A DNA stretch of 64,000 bases from Deltaproteobacteria bacterium (GTDB taxonomy: Bacteria; Desulfobacterota_D; UBA1144; Nemesobacterales; UBA2774). Where the stretch lies: positions 166,277 to 230,276 of the forward strand of contig JAVKFU010000009.1 of the NCBI GenBank assembly GCA_040223695.1. The letters are read 5' to 3'. Positions 34,049-43,569 of the stretch are shown one piece after another (within the stretch, counting starts at the first letter, position 1; every line of letters begins with the position of its first letter). Below the pieces are notes generated by a model. It did no database searches, was not told where the DNA came from, and worked only from the letters and a program-made list of their open reading frames with translations. Made by a program: the position numbers and the translations under genes.

Positions 34049-34765
34049 ATGAAACTCAGTGTGATAATTCCAGCGTTGAATGAAGAGGATTTCCTCCCTG
34101 ACACTATCCGTATGCTGAGAGAAAATTCTGTAAGCCAAATCGGTAAAGAGATAATCGTTTCCGACTCGGGCTCGGATGACGGCACTCCCGAATTGGCCCT
34201 TCGGCTGGGCGCGAGGCTTGTCGAATCTAAGGACCGGGCTCGGGGTAGGGCTGTGGCGCTGAACAGGGGGGCGGGCGCCGCCACCGGAGATGTTTTTCTG
34301 TTCCTTGACGCCGATACAACGCCTCCTTACGGCTATGATGCTTGTATAGAGAGGGTTTTAAGCGATCCTGAAACGGTCGGAGGGGCATTCGAGTTCTCGC
34401 TAGACGGCGCGGAATTCGGACTTCGCGTCGTAGAGTTTCTCAACCGGATCAGATACAGATTAAGACAGCGGTATTACGGTGATCAGGGGATTTTTGTCCG
34501 CGCCGATGTATTCAGAAGGGTCGGAGGCTGTCCCGAAAGGCCCATCCTTGAAGCGGCGTATTTATGCAAGGCGCTCCGGAAGGAAGGGAAACTCAAACTT
34601 GTCGGACTCGGGATGAATACCTCCCCCCGCCGCTTCATCGAAGGGGGAATTTACCGGGTACTGGCAAAAGATATAAAAATATGGTTCCTGGACTTAATCG
34701 GATTTTCCGTGGACAATTTCGCCGACGACTACTGGAAAGAAAACCGGGTCAGGGCAAAGAAGTAG
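34049..34765 (+). CDS. Family 2 glycosyltransferase (TIGR04283 type)
   Basis: 238 residues, GT-A fold. The N-terminus KLSVIIPALNEEDFLPDTI and IVSDSGSDDGTPELA is typical of the TIGR04283 group, followed by GRAVALNRGAGAATGDVFLFLDADTTPP (DxD-type), FEFSLDG, and YGDQGIFVRADVFRRVGGCPERPILEAAYLC. Members are often linked to carotenoid or lipid glycosylation, but the substrate is not known here. The C-terminal part is amphipathic and may attach to the membrane. It follows recG by 140 bp and converges with odhB. Confidence 0.87.
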   Translation: MKLSVIIPALNEEDFLPDTIRMLRENSVSQIGKEIIVSDSGSDDGTPELALRLGARLVESKDRARGRAVALNRGAGAATGDVFLFLDADTTPPYGYDACIERVLSDPETVGGAFEFSLDGAEFGLRVVEFLNRIRYRLRQRYYGDQGIFVRADVFRRVGGCPERPILEAAYLCKALRKEGKLKLVGLGMNTSPRRFIEGGIYRVLAKDIKIWFLDLIGFSVDNFADDYWKENRVRAKK

Positions 34766-34778
34766 CGTCCTGATGCGC

Positions 34779-36083
34779 CTATCCCTCAAGCAGTAATGAT
34801 TCCGGGTCCTCTATCAGCTCTTTTAGCTTCACAAGGAACTGCACGGCTTCGCGTCCGTCCACAATCCTGTGGTCATAGCTGAGCGCAACGTACATCATGG
34901 GGCGTATTTCCAGATCGCCGTTCATTACGACGGGACGTTCTTCGATCTTGTGAAGACCGAGAATACCCACCTGCGGCGGGTTCAGGATAGGCGTGCTCAT
35001 TAACGAGCCGAAAACCCCCCCGTTCGTAATCGTAAAGGTCCCGCCCATAATCTCCTCAAGCGTGAGAGCGTTGTCTTCCGCTCTCTGGGCGTAGTCCTTG
35101 ATCGTTTTCTCTATCTCAGCGAACGACATACTGTCCGCGTTTCTCAAAACGGGGACGACAAGCCCTTCGGTGGCTCCGATCGCTACCCCTATGTCGTAGT
35201 AGTATTTAACAATCATATCGTCGCCGTCAAGCTCGGCGTTTATCCGCGGGAACTGCTTCAGGGCTCCGATCGAGGCTTTGACGAAGAATGAGTTAAGCCC
35301 GAGTCCTACGCCGTATTTTTCCTTGAAGCCTTCCTTCCTGCGCTTCCTGAGCTCCATGACAGCGCTCATGTCAATTTCGTTGAAGGTGGTCAGCATGGCG
35401 GTCGACTGAGTGGCTTCCAGCATCCTCCGTGCAATGGTTCTGCGGCGCCTCGACATCTTGGTCCGCTCTTCCCTCGAATCCCTGGATATGTGAATGGTCG
35501 GAGCTTCCTCGGTCTTCACGACAGCGGGCGATTTACTCCGGGCGGGCTCGGCTTCAGGGGCTTTGGGCTCGGCGGTGTCCCGGGACTGTTTTTCCATATA
35601 CAGCTGAACGTCCTCTTTGGTGATTCGGTCGCTTGGGCCCGTGCCTTCTACCTTGCTCAGATCAATCTTGTGTTCTTCGGCGATACGCCTTGCGACAGGC
35701 GTTACTTTTTCCTCCGGCGGCTCCGGCTCCGCCTCGGGTTTTTCTTTCACTTCTTCAGTCTCTTTTGCTTGTTTAGCTTCCTCGGTTTTCTCCGGTTTCT
35801 CCGCTTCTTCGGGGCTTTTCCCGGGCGCGGCTTTCTCCCCCGCTTCGCCTTCTTCGATCTCGCCAAGCACATCGCCGACTTCTACATCCTCACCGTCGCC
35901 CTTTGTTATGCTTGAAAGAGTCCCCTGTTTCTCGGCGGCTACTTCAAAATTCGCCTTTTCCGTCTCAAGCTCGACCAGGGCCTCTCCGATTTTGACCGGA
36001 TCGCCCTCCGACTTGAACCATTTCACGACGGTTGCTTCGACAACTGATTCACCCAATTCGGGTACTGTTATTTTCGTAGACAT
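34779..36083 (-). CDS. odhB: 2-oxoglutarate dehydrogenase E2 (dihydrolipoyllysine succinyltransferase)
   Basis: 434 residues. The lipoyl domain carries the swinging-arm lysine K43 in ETEKANFEV, followed by a Glu/Pro/Lys-rich linker, a peripheral-subunit-binding domain ([20 protein letters not shown] to KEDVQLYM), and the catalytic domain with the [16 protein letters not shown] motif (HxxxDG). The E2 core transfers the succinyl group to CoA in the TCA cycle. It is translated 17 bp downstream of odhA on the same strand. No dihydrolipoyl dehydrogenase gene is present in the window. Confidence 0.94.
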   Translation of the reverse strand: MSTKITVPELGESVVEATVVKWFKSEGDPVKIGEALVELETEKANFEVAAEKQGTLSSITKGDGEDVEVGDVLGEIEEGEAGEKAAPGKSPEEAEKPEKTEEAKQAKETEEVKEKPEAEPEPPEEKVTPVARRIAEEHKIDLSKVEGTGPSDRITKEDVQLYMEKQSRDTAEPKAPEAEPARSKSPAVVKTEEAPTIHISRDSREERTKMSRRRRTIARRMLEATQSTAMLTTFNEIDMSAVMELRKRRKEGFKEKYGVGLGLNSFFVKASIGALKQFPRINAELDGDDMIVKYYYDIGVAIGATEGLVVPVLRNADSMSFAEIEKTIKDYAQRAEDNALTLEEIMGGTFTITNGGVFGSLMSTPILNPPQVGILGLHKIEERPVVMNGDLEIRPMMYVALSYDHRIVDGREAVQFLVKLKELIEDPESLLLEG

Positions 36084-36100
36084 ATTGTCTCTCCGCTATA

Positions 36101-38914
36101 TTAAACGTTTTTTACCCATGTGATGCCCAGCTCGTCAATGTTGGGCAGTGTTTTCCCTACCATAAATACCTGCTGTACAAGCGCTTCCTGGTTTATTTTG
36201 TGCATGGAAGCGGTCCCCTCCGCGGGACTTGAATTCCTGCGCCTGCCCATATAGTGCAGCGAAACCCTTCCCTTGATCAGTTTCCTTAAAAACGGATACA
36301 CGAACATCCACGCGCCCATGTTTTCCGGTTCTTCCTGAAGCCATACGAATTCCTTGAGCTTGGTGTATCTCTTGAGAATATTATCGAGCATCTTGAAAGG
36401 AAACGGATAGATCTGCTCGAGCCTTACTATTGCGATATCTTTTTCGTGCTGTTTTATATGCTCGCTCGAAATGAGGTCAATATAAACTTTACCGCTGCAG
36501 AGTATGAGCCGTTTGACGTTTTTAGTGTCCTTTCCATCCCTGTCGTCGTCTATAACCGGCTGCCAGGTTTCCTCGGATAAATTCCTTAATGAGGAGAATA
36601 CCAGGGGGTTTCGTAAAAGGCTCTTCGGGGTGAGCACGACCAGGGGCAGAGGGTCAACCTCGAGCAGGGCTGCCTGTCTTCTGAGCAAATGGAAGTATTG
36701 CGCCGAAGTCGTGCAGTTTGCTATACGCATATTGATTTCCGCGGCCGAGTCCAGGAATCTTCCCAGGCGGGCCGATGAGTGATCGGGTCCCTGTCCTTCA
36801 TACGCGTGGGGCAGAAGCAGAACAAGCGAGGGGGTCTGTCCCCACTTGGCCCTTGCGGAAACCATATATTCGTCAATTATGGTCTGCGCTCCGTTTATGA
36901 AGTCTCCGTACTGCGCTTCCCAAATTACAAGCCGGTTGGGCTCCTGAATGTTGTAGCCGTATTCAAAACCGATGCACGCGTTCTCGGTCAGCGGGCTGTT
37001 GTATATTTCGAATGCGGCTTTTGCCTGGGGTATGCTCTGAAGCGGAGTATAGACTTTCCCGTTCTCCGCGTCGTGCAGGACAGCGTGTCTGTGGCTGAAT
37101 GTTCCGCGCTCCGTGTCCTGCCCGGTAAGTCGTATGGCTATTCCGTCCGCCAGTATGGAGGCGAATGCGAGATCCTCCGCCGTAGCCCAGTCTATTGTCT
37201 TGTCGTCCGGATTGTCTAACATCTCTTTCCGGCGCTCCCTTCCTCGTTTCAATTTTGAATTAATCGTAAAATCCTCGGGAAGTGTTATAAGCGCTTCGTT
37301 CAACTCTCTAAGGGTTTCAGCAGGTACGGAGGTTACGGCTTTCTGCGCCGCGCCCGCGGGAGGCGGGACTACCTGGGCTTCCTCTGGTATGTCTTCGGGA
37401 CTGAGCGATTCGAATTCACCGTGCAGCTCCTCGTTGTACTTATCGACCAGTTTTTCGGCCTGGTCCCTGTCTATTATGCCGCGTTCTGTCAGGGTATCGG
37501 CCCACAGCTCCCTCACGGTGGGATGGCTGTCTATTATCTCGTACATTCCGGGCTGTGTGAACGCGGGCTCGTCGGCTTCATTGTGACCGTGCCGTCTATA
37601 GCCCACAAGATCAATTAGAAAATCTTTATGAAAATGTCTTAGATACGCGAAGGCGAAACGGGCGGCCTCTACGCACGCTTCCGGATCGTCCGCGTTGACG
37701 TGAATAATAGGTATCTCAAATCCCTTCGCCAGATCGCTCGCGTAAAGTGTGCTCCTGCTGTCCTCTGGCAGCGCCGTATATCCCAGCTGATTGTTGGTAA
37801 TAATGTGAATTGTGCCTCCGGTACGGTAGCCGGGGAGTCCGCAGAGGTTGAGTGTCTCCGCCACTATGCCCTGTCCCGGGAACGCTGCGTCTCCGTGAAC
37901 CAGAATAGGCAGCGACCTGGACGGATCGAATTCCGGCTTTCCGCTTTTATCGACCGATGTTCCGGCCGCCCTCGTCATACCTTCTACTACCGGGTTTACG
38001 GATTCCAGATGACTGGGGTTTGGCGCAAGTGTGATAAGCATATCTATGGCTCTTCCGTTTTTAACGGCGTGCCGCGCGCCTTCGTGATATTTCACGTCGC
38101 CCGTCCACCCCATGTAGTCCCTGAAGTCTCTTTCGACCCTCGGATCCTTGAATTTGATCAAAGTTCCTCTGTAGCTCTTGCTCATCACATGGTGCATTAC
38201 GTTTAGGCGCCCTCTATGCGCCATTCCGATTAGTATATGATGAATGCCCGACTCTGCCGAGAGGCCTACTATTTCATTCAGCATGGGCGTGAGCATGTCG
38301 ACGCCCTCGATCGAAAAACGAAACTTGCCGGGGAATATTCTGTGCAGGAAACGCTCTAATACCTCTACCTGAGTAAGACTTTCAAGAAGAAGCTTTTCGT
38401 TTATCGGATCGTTCGGAGGCCGGAATTGACCCGATTCGGCCGCATCCCTCAGCCACTTTCTCTCCTCGAGCGAGTTTATATGGTAGTAATCGTATCCGAC
38501 CTTGGATGAATAGACGGAGCGGAGAATTTCGATGGCTTCGTATGCGTTTGAAGCCTTTTCGCCATACTCTCTACCGATGAGGCATGACGGCAGCCTGAGC
38601 AAGTCGTCTTCTGTAAGGCCGTGAGTTTCCAGTTCGAGCGAAGGGTCGCCGGGCGGCTCGCTTCCCAGAGGGTCCAGCCTGGCGTTCAGGTGGCCGAATG
38701 CGCGTATGGCCTGGGCGAGATTGGCAGCGCCGACAATTTTATCTATATCCTGAGGAGCCGCTTCCTCGAGACCTTCCTCATTTATTTCGGGTCTTATTTT
38801 GTCAAAAATCTTTCTTGCGGTTGAGTCAACGGAATCGGGATCCTTGAGATAACGCTCATAAAGCTCAAGCACATAACCTGAATTAGGTCCATGAAAAATG
38901 TGAGTAATATCCAT
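36101..38914 (-). CDS. odhA: 2-oxoglutarate dehydrogenase E1
   Basis: 937 residues. The thiamine-diphosphate E1 decarboxylates 2-oxoglutarate and loads the succinyl group on lipoyl-E2. The start HIFHGPNSGYVLELYERYLKDPDSV is the E2-binding N-terminus; HRGRLNVMHHVMSKSYRG, HGDAAFPGQGIVAETLNLCGLPGY and HIITNNQLGYT form the cofactor site; QYGDFINGAQTIIDEYMVSARAKWGQ and LLPHAYEGQGPDHSSAR occur in the transketolase-like half. Operon with odhB. A ferredoxin-type 2-oxoacid oxidoreductase is encoded immediately upstream on the same strand, so the cell has two routes from 2-oxoglutarate to succinyl-CoA. Confidence 0.96.
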   Translation of the reverse strand: MDITHIFHGPNSGYVLELYERYLKDPDSVDSTARKIFDKIRPEINEEGLEEAAPQDIDKIVGAANLAQAIRAFGHLNARLDPLGSEPPGDPSLELETHGLTEDDLLRLPSCLIGREYGEKASNAYEAIEILRSVYSSKVGYDYYHINSLEERKWLRDAAESGQFRPPNDPINEKLLLESLTQVEVLERFLHRIFPGKFRFSIEGVDMLTPMLNEIVGLSAESGIHHILIGMAHRGRLNVMHHVMSKSYRGTLIKFKDPRVERDFRDYMGWTGDVKYHEGARHAVKNGRAIDMLITLAPNPSHLESVNPVVEGMTRAAGTSVDKSGKPEFDPSRSLPILVHGDAAFPGQGIVAETLNLCGLPGYRTGGTIHIITNNQLGYTALPEDSRSTLYASDLAKGFEIPIIHVNADDPEACVEAARFAFAYLRHFHKDFLIDLVGYRRHGHNEADEPAFTQPGMYEIIDSHPTVRELWADTLTERGIIDRDQAEKLVDKYNEELHGEFESLSPEDIPEEAQVVPPPAGAAQKAVTSVPAETLRELNEALITLPEDFTINSKLKRGRERRKEMLDNPDDKTIDWATAEDLAFASILADGIAIRLTGQDTERGTFSHRHAVLHDAENGKVYTPLQSIPQAKAAFEIYNSPLTENACIGFEYGYNIQEPNRLVIWEAQYGDFINGAQTIIDEYMVSARAKWGQTPSLVLLLPHAYEGQGPDHSSARLGRFLDSAAEINMRIANCTTSAQYFHLLRRQAALLEVDPLPLVVLTPKSLLRNPLVFSSLRNLSEETWQPVIDDDRDGKDTKNVKRLILCSGKVYIDLISSEHIKQHEKDIAIVRLEQIYPFPFKMLDNILKRYTKLKEFVWLQEEPENMGAWMFVYPFLRKLIKGRVSLHYMGRRRNSSPAEGTASMHKINQEALVQQVFMVGKTLPNIDELGITWVKNV

Positions 38915-39200
38915 ATCTTATATGTCCTATTGAATCAAGATGTTAATTTTCCGGACGGATTAATTCTAATACATAATTTGCCATAATATATTAGCATAAG
39001 AATATATACGCTGCAATCAAAGAGGCCTTGATTATTGGATAAAATTTAGGTTTTCGGGTTGTACGAAATGGCGGGGGAAAGCATATATGAAAGCCCCGTT
39101 AAGAGCCGGGCCAGTCAATTAAATATATAACGGCGTTTTCCCGTTGTACCGGAAGACACGCTCCGGCGTGATCGCCGGGCAGGAATTCTAGCGCGCTATT

Positions 39201-40079
39201 TCAGCCGAGGTATGACTTGATGAATTTTTCGTAATGCTTCCCGTGGCCGTTTTTACCGATTTTTTGCTGCGCCGGAGGAAGCTCGTCCCGGTTCACAATG
39301 AGAGATTCGAGTGAAGCGTGCTCGCCTTTATAAATTCGTCCGATTGGAATTCTGCCTTCCTCTCTTAATTCCAGCACTCTGCCGAAGGCAAGCGTCCTGT
39401 TGGAGGGGTCGAAACCTTCGTCCTCGTCGAGGTTGTATACCCTGGCGCGCCAATCACGGTGTGTATCGTAGTATGTCACGCATGGCGAGAGGACCTCAAG
39501 GAACGCGAATCCCTTTCCGGAGCCGGTATGCTCAAGCGCCGCGTCCATTAGTTTTTCCAGCTGCTCCGGATTGCCGCTGAAGCCCCGGGCGAGAAATGTA
39601 GTCGAGGGCAGGCTCAGCCCTAGCATTATTGCATCCATACCCTCTTCGGCGTTGTCACGGTATCCGGTCGGGCTCGTCGGAGACGCCTGCCCTTTGGTTA
39701 ATCCGTAATTGCTGTTATTCATCACTATGTATGTAATACTGGGGTTGCTCTTGAAGGTATGGACCAGGTGTCCGGCCCCTATAGCGTAGCCATCCCCGTC
39801 ACCTCCGGCTGCCACAACGGTGAGGTCCGGGTTGGCCAGCTTTGCCCCGATGGCGGCGGGCAGCACCCTGCCGTGAAGTGCGTGATAGCCGTAGCACTCA
39901 ATATTGTTTTGAATGGTTCCCGAGCACCCGATTCCCGCAAGAAGCATTAGATTGTGAGGGGCTACCCCCATATTTTGCAGAGATTTTTCAAGAACCCCTT
40001 TTACCGCGAAATCCCCGCATCCCGCGCACCATATGGGTCTTGAAGGGGTGAATGTCTTTGTATGCGGCTGAGTTGTCAT
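39201..40079 (-). CDS. korB: 2-oxoacid:ferredoxin oxidoreductase beta subunit
   Basis: 292 residues, thiamine-diphosphate and 4Fe-4S binding. Motifs: RPIWCAGCGDFAVKGVLEKSLQNMG with the CxxC ligands, LAGIGCSGTIQNN with the third cysteine, AAGGDGDGYAIGAGHLVHTFKSNP and MNNSNYGLTKGQASPTS for the cofactor, and SPCVTYYDTH with the fourth cysteine. It oxidatively decarboxylates 2-oxo acids, most likely 2-oxoglutarate, and reduces ferredoxin. The start overlaps the korA stop by 4 bp (ATGA), so translation is coupled. Confidence 0.92.
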   Translation of the reverse strand: MTTQPHTKTFTPSRPIWCAGCGDFAVKGVLEKSLQNMGVAPHNLMLLAGIGCSGTIQNNIECYGYHALHGRVLPAAIGAKLANPDLTVVAAGGDGDGYAIGAGHLVHTFKSNPSITYIVMNNSNYGLTKGQASPTSPTGYRDNAEEGMDAIMLGLSLPSTTFLARGFSGNPEQLEKLMDAALEHTGSGKGFAFLEVLSPCVTYYDTHRDWRARVYNLDEDEGFDPSNRTLAFGRVLELREEGRIPIGRIYKGEHASLESLIVNRDELPPAQQKIGKNGHGKHYEKFIKSYLG

Positions 40080-41881
40080 TGAGCTTTCGCCTCCCTCTTT
40101 TGATTATCCATGAATCGGCTCTCCTCTTCAAACACTCTTTTGACCAGTTCGCCCGGTCTGAAAGGAATGCCGTCGTATCTCAGAATATTCAGCAGCTTCC
40201 CTGAGTCCGCCCCCTGGTGTATTAGCAGATGAGCCAGCTGCGCCTGGGCGTTTAGCTCGACCACATAGACGCGGCTGCACTTGTCTATAAACTCGAGAAT
40301 GTCTTCGAGGACGGGCCATATTGTCCTCGGCTGCAAATATTGCGCTTTAAGGCCGTCATTGTCCAGTATTTCTATGGCCTCGAGTATTACACCGAATAAC
40401 ATGCCCGTGCCGATGAAGCCTATCTCACCGTCCGGATCGCCGAAATGCCGCGCCCTCGGAAGCTCATTCCTGGCAAGCTCGATTTTATCCATGCGCTTGT
40501 TCATCATCCTGATGCGGTTCTCGGGGTCGGTCGAGACAAGCCCCCATTCGTCGTGCTCGTTTCCGGTCACAAGAGACATGCCTCCCGGCGTTCCGGGTGC
40601 GGCAAAGGGAGAGATATTATCCTCCGTCAACTCGTAGCGTTTGTAAGCGTCTAATTTCTCCAGGTCCTCTTTCTCAAGCCTCTTTCCGGTCTCGACTGCC
40701 AAACCGTCCAGGTCGAACGGCTTGACGGTCGCGATATTTTGCGAGATTGCCTGATCCATAGCTATGTAAACAGGGCATTGATACTTGTCGGCGAGGTTGG
40801 TGGCCTGAGCGGCAAGGTAAAAGCAGTCCTCCGGATGACCCGGCGTGAGGACGATGCGCGGAAAATCTCCGTGCCCTCCGAAAACCATAAGGTTCAGGTC
40901 GCTTTGTTCAGGCTTGGTCGGCATGCCCGTGCTCGGTCCCGAGCGCTGGCAGTCCACAATTACCATCGGTACTTCGGCTGAGCCTGAGTGCCCGATCCCC
41001 TCCTGCATCAGGGAAAAACCCGGCCCGGAAGTAGCGACCATCGTCCTGGTACCAGTGAGAGAAGCCCCGATGGCCATATTTATCGCCGCCAGTTCGTCTT
41101 CGGTCTGCCTCGCCACCCCGCCGCAGCGCGGGAGCCATTTCTGCAGGGTTTCGAGTACTTCGGAGGAAGGAGTGATGGGATATCCGGTAAAAAATCTGCC
41201 CCCAGCGGCCATAAATCCGAATGCAACCGATTCGTTCCCGATAATCAAAAGACGCTCCTCCGGCGTGGCATGCTCAATTCTGTAAAGTCCTTCGCCCTCA
41301 TGGATTCCCATCTCATCGGCGAGATGCAGTCCCAGGCCGAGCGCCTCAAGGTTATATTCCAGAATAACCTGTCCCATTCTCTGAAAGCGTTTGGTGAACG
41401 TTTCGCGTATGGACTCGTCCTCCAGCCCGAGTAGGCGTCCTACTACTCCGAAAGCGATGCTGTTTTTATAAAGTTCACGGCGCATGGTGCGCATGGCGAT
41501 TCTGTTGAACGGGGCCGCGTATAAACGAATCCCTTCCGGGAGTAAATCCGGAGGAACGGGGCCGCCCGAGTCGTCGTAAACGACGATGCTTTTCGAGTCC
41601 AGCTGCCAGGCGTTTTTTTCAACTGCCTCCTGGTCGAGTGCGAGCAGCAGGGTTATATTGCTGCCTATACAGTATTTCTCCCCCGTAAAAGCCCTCATAG
41701 TCGCGGCGGCGTGGCCCCCCCTGATCCGCGATAATACGTCCCTTTCGGTGTAAACATTGAGCCCGCTGTGTCTAAACAGCTCGGCAAGCATGGTTATTAC
41801 GGTAAGAGAGCCGTCTCCGCCCTGACCGGCTACTATAACGCTCACATCTTCGAGTACGGGTTGATTGTTGTTGGAGCTCAT
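40076..41881 (-). CDS. korA: 2-oxoacid:ferredoxin oxidoreductase alpha subunit with fused gamma domain
   Basis: 601 residues. The N-terminal 180 residues are the gamma domain (VSVIVAGQGGDGSLTVITMLAELF, RDVLSRIRGGHAAATMRAF); the rest is the alpha subunit with FTGYPITPSSEVLETLQKWL, RQTEDELAAINMAIGASLTGTRTMVATSGPGFSLMQEGIGHSG, and PTKPEQSDLNLMVFGGHGD. Fusion of gamma and alpha is the usual bacterial KorA layout. It overlaps korB (4 bp) and the FrhB-like gene upstream (4 bp). Confidence 0.93.
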   Translation of the reverse strand: MSSNNNQPVLEDVSVIVAGQGGDGSLTVITMLAELFRHSGLNVYTERDVLSRIRGGHAAATMRAFTGEKYCIGSNITLLLALDQEAVEKNAWQLDSKSIVVYDDSGGPVPPDLLPEGIRLYAAPFNRIAMRTMRRELYKNSIAFGVVGRLLGLEDESIRETFTKRFQRMGQVILEYNLEALGLGLHLADEMGIHEGEGLYRIEHATPEERLLIIGNESVAFGFMAAGGRFFTGYPITPSSEVLETLQKWLPRCGGVARQTEDELAAINMAIGASLTGTRTMVATSGPGFSLMQEGIGHSGSAEVPMVIVDCQRSGPSTGMPTKPEQSDLNLMVFGGHGDFPRIVLTPGHPEDCFYLAAQATNLADKYQCPVYIAMDQAISQNIATVKPFDLDGLAVETGKRLEKEDLEKLDAYKRYELTEDNISPFAAPGTPGGMSLVTGNEHDEWGLVSTDPENRIRMMNKRMDKIELARNELPRARHFGDPDGEIGFIGTGMLFGVILEAIEILDNDGLKAQYLQPRTIWPVLEDILEFIDKCSRVYVVELNAQAQLAHLLIHQGADSGKLLNILRYDGIPFRPGELVKRVFEEESRFMDNQKREAKAQ

Positions 41882-43158
41882 TTAGCTTTTTTCCCTCCGT
41901 TGACGGGGTTGTAATCCTTGTAGAAGGTTTTCGGGTTGGTGTTTCCCATCTCAATTCTTTCCTGCAGAGTGGGCATCAAAGCCGGCAGGGGCTTGTTTCG
42001 CTTAATATCCGAGAGCTTTATCAGCAGTGACTTCGCCCGCGGTTCATCCTCAAGGGGTCTTGATTCGAAAAGGCCGTCGTCAACCGCGGCCTGGAAAAAT
42101 TTGTGGCCGGCCTCAGTGCGAACGGCTACAAATGTCCATCCGTCAAGACCTATACCGCCCACTCCGATGTCCGAATGCTCCGCCGCGTAATCGAGACAGT
42201 ACAGACACGCCGGGCGGGCGAATTTGTGAAAATCCTTTAATTTCATTATTATCTCGCGTCCGTCACGCAGGGTTATTATTACCTTTCCCTTCACATTCAC
42301 GTTTACAATATCCTTGGGCTCCACGTTTAACTCTTCGGCAATATACGAGATGTGCTCATGGGTAAAGCTTTCCGAGCAGAAGAGACCTATTACGAGAGCT
42401 ATATTCTTCTGGTACCATTTGGCTACTTCAAGGCGTATGCTGCTGTACTGCTGCTGGCGCACTCCGTCTACCTGGCAGGGCACGCCGACTACGGCTATCG
42501 GGCGTATGTCCTTCCGCATAGCTTCCGTAAGCGCCACCGTATTGGGAGAGTACGTATACCTGGAGCCGCTGCACGCGAGTATGTCTTCGGCTGTCGTGGC
42601 GAGCTTTTGGATTCCTACCTGGGGGTTTTCCGGAAGCACGTCGCCGAGCACAGCGCCGTTGATCGACCCCTGTTTAAGAGCGTGCACGAGTAGCGCGCTC
42701 GTCACCCCTCCGTCCTGACCCCTCTCGAGAAACTCCTGGTCCCTGGCGCGCGCGAGAACTGCGTAGTTGTATGGGCCGAACCCCTCGTCCAGGACCGGTT
42801 TTTTGAAACCCAGAAGGGTATGCAGGTCTTTGTCCAGAGGACGAAGCACGGGGCAGACGTCCGCGCACAGTTCGCAGAACACGCAGGCGTCGTTTCTCGT
42901 ATCTACAGGCTGCTCGTCCTTGTAATCGAAGACATCGGTAGGGCATATAGTGACACACGCGGCACAGCCGACGCACTTTCCGGTATCAACTATCTCGCGC
43001 ATTAGAAAGTCCACGGCCTTAAATCCGCCGCGATTTATCTCGGACCGCCACGCATAAGCCCATTCATAGGGATCAACGCCCTCCTCGAGCATCTCGTGAT
43101 ACTTTCGCTGAACAGCCCGGATCAACTGCTCGTCCCTACTGATCTCTTCGTTGCTCAT
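41878..43158 (-). CDS. FrhB-like iron-sulfur oxidoreductase subunit
   Basis: 426 residues, first gene of the kor operon. An N-terminal ferredoxin domain has two 4Fe-4S motifs, CVGCAACVTICP and CVFCELCADVCP. The remainder is the FrhB/FdhB (coenzyme F420 hydrogenase beta-subunit) fold: FLERGQDGGVTSALLVHALKQG, ILACSGSRYTYSPN, VVGVPCQVDGVRQQQ, FCSESFTHEHISYIAEEL and RPACLYCLDYAAEHSDIGVGGIG with further cysteines. In known members FAD passes electrons between a deazaflavin or ferredoxin and Fe-S centres. Tight overlap with korA suggests it couples the oxidoreductase to a specific electron carrier. Whether F420 is used is not known. Confidence 0.85.
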   Translation of the reverse strand: MSNEEISRDEQLIRAVQRKYHEMLEEGVDPYEWAYAWRSEINRGGFKAVDFLMREIVDTGKCVGCAACVTICPTDVFDYKDEQPVDTRNDACVFCELCADVCPVLRPLDKDLHTLLGFKKPVLDEGFGPYNYAVLARARDQEFLERGQDGGVTSALLVHALKQGSINGAVLGDVLPENPQVGIQKLATTAEDILACSGSRYTYSPNTVALTEAMRKDIRPIAVVGVPCQVDGVRQQQYSSIRLEVAKWYQKNIALVIGLFCSESFTHEHISYIAEELNVEPKDIVNVNVKGKVIITLRDGREIIMKLKDFHKFARPACLYCLDYAAEHSDIGVGGIGLDGWTFVAVRTEAGHKFFQAAVDDGLFESRPLEDEPRAKSLLIKLSDIKRNKPLPALMPTLQERIEMGNTNPKTFYKDYNPVNGGKKAK

Positions 43159-43569
43159 AATCTACACTTCCTCCCGGATTAATTAAGCTCAGGTGTAAGG
43201 TAACTCCTTCAAATAATTCAATTTTGCTGGTGAAAATACAGGTTCTTTTTTCTGTCCGGCAAGTCTGCTCAAAGCGGGCATTATTTTACATGCACGAAAA
43301 ATATTAATGTAAAGTGTCCTCTTATGTTTTTCGTTCTAGTATTAATATTATATCAGTTTATTAGCATAGTAAACAGATTAAGTCAATGTTAACCAACCTT
43401 TCCGTTTATCGTGGAAGAGCGGGCGGTTTTTCCCGTATGCAGCAAATAGTTTGGATTAGAATAACCGGACGGTTATTCTATCTACTCGGCACCGGCGATA
43501 TCCCGGTATCGTGGTTAAACGATAGGATTTGGATTATATTTAATTAATTAAGGTATTGGGTATTCCGAA
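43159..43569. other. Divergent intergenic region between the kor and ABC operons
   Basis: AT-rich and without a convincing gene. It should hold the kor promoter (leftward) and the ABC-operon promoter (rightward), but no consensus boxes are certain. The clearest element is the 24-bp palindrome at 43457-43480. A small hairpin ACCGG-loop-CCGGT follows at 43490-43506. Confidence 0.45.
43457..43480. promoter_or_regulatory. 24-bp palindrome, probable repressor operator
   Basis: Perfect inverted arms of 11 bp (TAGAATAACCG and CGGTTATTCTA) around a 2-base centre, 90 bp before the ABC operon. The length and small centre are typical of TetR-type operators. No regulator gene is adjacent. Confidence 0.6.

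Noticed and set aside
39060..39200. GC-rich inverted repeats after korB as a terminator
   Set aside because: Arms are short and imperfect and there is no T tract on the minus strand.
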